NCBI GenBank assembly: GCA_032433765.1
Contig: JAVIAB010000047.1
Coordinates: 18,881,011 to 18,945,010 of the forward strand
DNA from: Megaustenia siamemsis
Taxonomy: Eukaryota; Mollusca; Gastropoda; Stylommatophora; Ariophantidae
Direction of reading: 5' to 3'
DNA length: 64,000 nucleotides
Shown here: piece by piece, positions 62,161 to 64,000 of the stretch
Layout of the letters: each line of letters opens with the position of its first letter
How positions within the stretch are numbered: position 1 is the stretch's first letter
Notes under the pieces: model-generated
Told to the model about the DNA's origin: nothing
The model's input: only the letters and a program-made list of their open reading frames with translations
Database searches by the model: none
Made by a program: the position numbers and the translations under genes

Positions 62161-64000
62161 ATGTCTAACACTTGTCATATCTGCTCCAAAACTTTCACCC
62201 GGAGCCGAGACCTAAAACGCCATGTTGCTAGTGTACATGGGCGTCAGGAATACAAATGTGATGTTTGTGAACGAGTATACAATAGAGCTGACAATCTTGC
62301 CAACATATCAAGACAGAGCATCCTGCCTCTCTTGTATCAGCCGTTCCTGCATCACCAACTCCTGTGTCAACAAATCATATACCTTCAAAAGAACCCAGTG
62401 TTACCCCACATATCTGCCATATCTGCCAACAAAGTTTCACTGGGGCAAGCCATCTGCAAGGACATCTTGCTAGCCATGACATAGCTGTGGACACCTCAAC
62501 ACCATCAACGCCAGCGGGTCCACTGGTATCGACAACCTCACGCAAACGGGCCGTAAAGAGTTCGACTCAAGAGCCCTCAAAGAGACCAAGACGTATTAAT
62601 GAAATAGACTCTTTAAATAAGTTACCTCAAGATATTAAGAAGATATATAAGAACAACTGGTTAGCTATTAGAACACATGAACGTAGGAACAAATACATGG
62701 ATACGTACACTATATTTCATCAACCTGATACTCCTATAGATTGGAAGACCCTTGTAAACCCAATCTTCCAAGCCCAGAAAAAGCGTTTCAAGGTGAATTA
62801 TAGTCATCATCTAGTCTTAAGACATAGAGAGACACAGGGGTTGCGTTACTTTCACGCCAGCTCGAATAACGCGACAGGGTTAGACAAACCCCTGTTAGTT
62901 AACAACAGAAATGATTTTGAAACGTTTGTTGATAGATTAAATGAAAGTGATATATTAGGGTATGCAAATAAAACAGGGAGACAACCAAATATACCTTAGA
63001 AGCATTAGTCAGTACGAGTGTTTATGTTTATAAACTCCAAGATTATTCTATAGGGTGTCTGATAGATATCCCACCCTACCTTACATCCAACTACGGCATT
63101 AATATCCTTCAAAACGACTCCAATTCTAAAGTTTACAATGATAATCTCTGCTTCTTCCGTTGTCTAGCTGTCCATCGAGGGACTCCCCTTAATAATGTTA
63201 GGAAGGTTTCGAGACTACTTTTCAAACAGTTTAACCCGTCTCTAAAGTTAAGTAACTTTCACGGTGTAACTCTTGCTGAAATGCCTCTCTTAGAAAATTG
63301 TTTTGCACTAAATATAGATATTTTTGAATTTGATTCTGCGCAAGCCTTGCGTATTGTTCTGAGAAGCGGTAGTAGTTATAATGAAACTCTCCGTCTTTTA
63401 CTTTACAAAAACCACTTCTTTTATATAAACGATCTTTCTAGGGCTAGTAAAAGCTTTTCTTGTGGAAAATGTGGGAAACTGTGGAAAAAGTTTGGGCGTA
63501 TGGATAGGCACGAAAAAACTTGCAATGGGGATTTGGCTGTAGAGACATATAAAGGTGGTATTTATTCTTCACCTGAAAGTGTATGGGACGCAATCAGCGC
63601 TGAAGGAATAAGTACTCCAGCGTGTTTTATTTTCCCCTTCAGGGCAACATTCGATTATGAATGTTACTTTGATAAAGGGAATGTTCCCCAAGAAACGCAC
63701 TCGACTACCTTTGTAGCCAAACACGTACCCCTCTCCTGCTCTGTAGCGTCAAATGTCCCCGGGTGGGAGGGCCCAATATGCTTCATAACGAAGGGTGACC
63801 CACAGGTTTTAGTTAGTCAGATGGTTGACTACCTCACTGGTATAGCTGCTAGGCATACTCGTTGTTGCGAGATCGGTTTGAAAGTATTTTACTCAACTCC
63901 ATGATCTGAATAAAGACAAGCTAATAGTTAGGTTTGATGAGTATTTAAAAGAGCTTCCAGTGATAGGGTTTAACTCGGGGAAATATGACGTCAACGTCAT
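62161..64000 (+). pseudogene. Polymerase gene, second copy, frameshifted and truncated by the window
   Basis: The start codon, three zinc fingers, OTU-like segment and exonuclease motifs I and II are present, but the frame breaks at four points. Each is a homopolymer one base shorter than on the left arm: near 62302 (A run), 62970-62973 (A run), 63852 (G run) and 63887-63890 (T run). Open pieces are 62161-62484, 62364-62999 and 63281-63904. By eye I saw no amino-acid substitution between breaks. This pattern suits either uncorrected long-read errors or a very recent loss of function. As read, it encodes only a short zinc-finger peptide. Confidence 0.8.

Larger units (their letters stand above)
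60558..64000 (+). mobile_element. Polymerase element, right arm of the palindrome (cut by the window end)
   Basis: This mirrors 60410 down to 57101, with the same order: array, promoter repeats, TATA box, leader intron and polymerase N-terminus. It differs by one additional array unit, several substitutions in non-coding DNA, and four single-base homopolymer contractions in the coding part. Its outer end is not in the window. Confidence 0.85.

Noticed and set aside
54189..64000. Complete Maverick/Polinton transposon
   Set aside because: Only the polymerase is present. I found no retroviral-type integrase, packaging ATPase, cysteine protease gene or capsid gene on either strand, although the right arm is cut by the window end.

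Overview
This window looks like intergenic DNA from an animal nuclear genome. It is AT-rich and packed with fragments of non-LTR retrotransposons, tRNA-derived SINEs, MITE-like elements and tandem repeats, and it holds no intact host gene. The only host-derived coding remnant I recognise is a rhodopsin-type GPCR pseudogene near 29 kb. A lophotrochozoan, probably a mollusc, is my guess from the mix of SINEs and LINEs. It is an inference, not something the sequence proves. Labels such as LINE-B or SINE-1 are my own, used only to link related copies within the window.

Layout. 0-9 kb: old segmental duplications (1.8 kb tandem pair; 3.7/5.3 kb pair; 7.0/8.2 kb pair) with LINE tails inserted in them. 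9.5-14.2 kb: a nearly complete but decayed LINE-A on the minus strand, RNase H-bearing LINE-I pieces, and a small array of ~137-bp repeats. 15.7-16.8 kb: a broken DDE (Tc1/mariner superfamily) transposase. 17.4 kb: a 100-N assembly gap. 17.8-24.2 kb: a mirrored tetranucleotide block, a mariner-type MITE, a 14-bp minisatellite and a 3-kb 31-bp minisatellite lodged inside a LINE. 24.4-31 kb: SINEs, LINE tails and the GPCR pseudogene. 29.5-53.4 kb: a series of minisatellites (unit lengths 26-34 bp) alternating with SINE-1 copies, LINE tails and GACGTCA-centred inverted-repeat elements.

54.2-64.0 kb is the most interesting part. A minus-strand gene encodes a 1,445-residue protein-primed-type family B DNA polymerase with N-terminal C2H2 zinc fingers. 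It has a recognisable TATA box, a spliced 5' leader and an upstream array of 136-137-bp repeats. The whole unit is then mirrored about a centre at ~60.48 kb, so the second copy runs rightwards off the window end. The second copy carries four single-base homopolymer contractions that break its frame. The arms differ by one repeat unit and some substitutions, so this is not simply one sequence printed twice. The ~137-bp repeat family also occurs, diverged, at 13.43-13.98 kb, which suggests an older insertion of a relative. The polymerase is of the kind found in self-replicating linear elements (Maverick/Polinton, adintovirus-like, linear plasmids), but no integrase, capsid or packaging ATPase gene is visible here.

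How the parts interact: the LINEs are the likely source of the machinery that moved the SINEs. One SINE ends in a LINE-A-like tail. LINE tails also end in microsatellites (GATGAT, GATA, AAG) that have seeded some of the simple repeats. None of the LINE open frames is intact.
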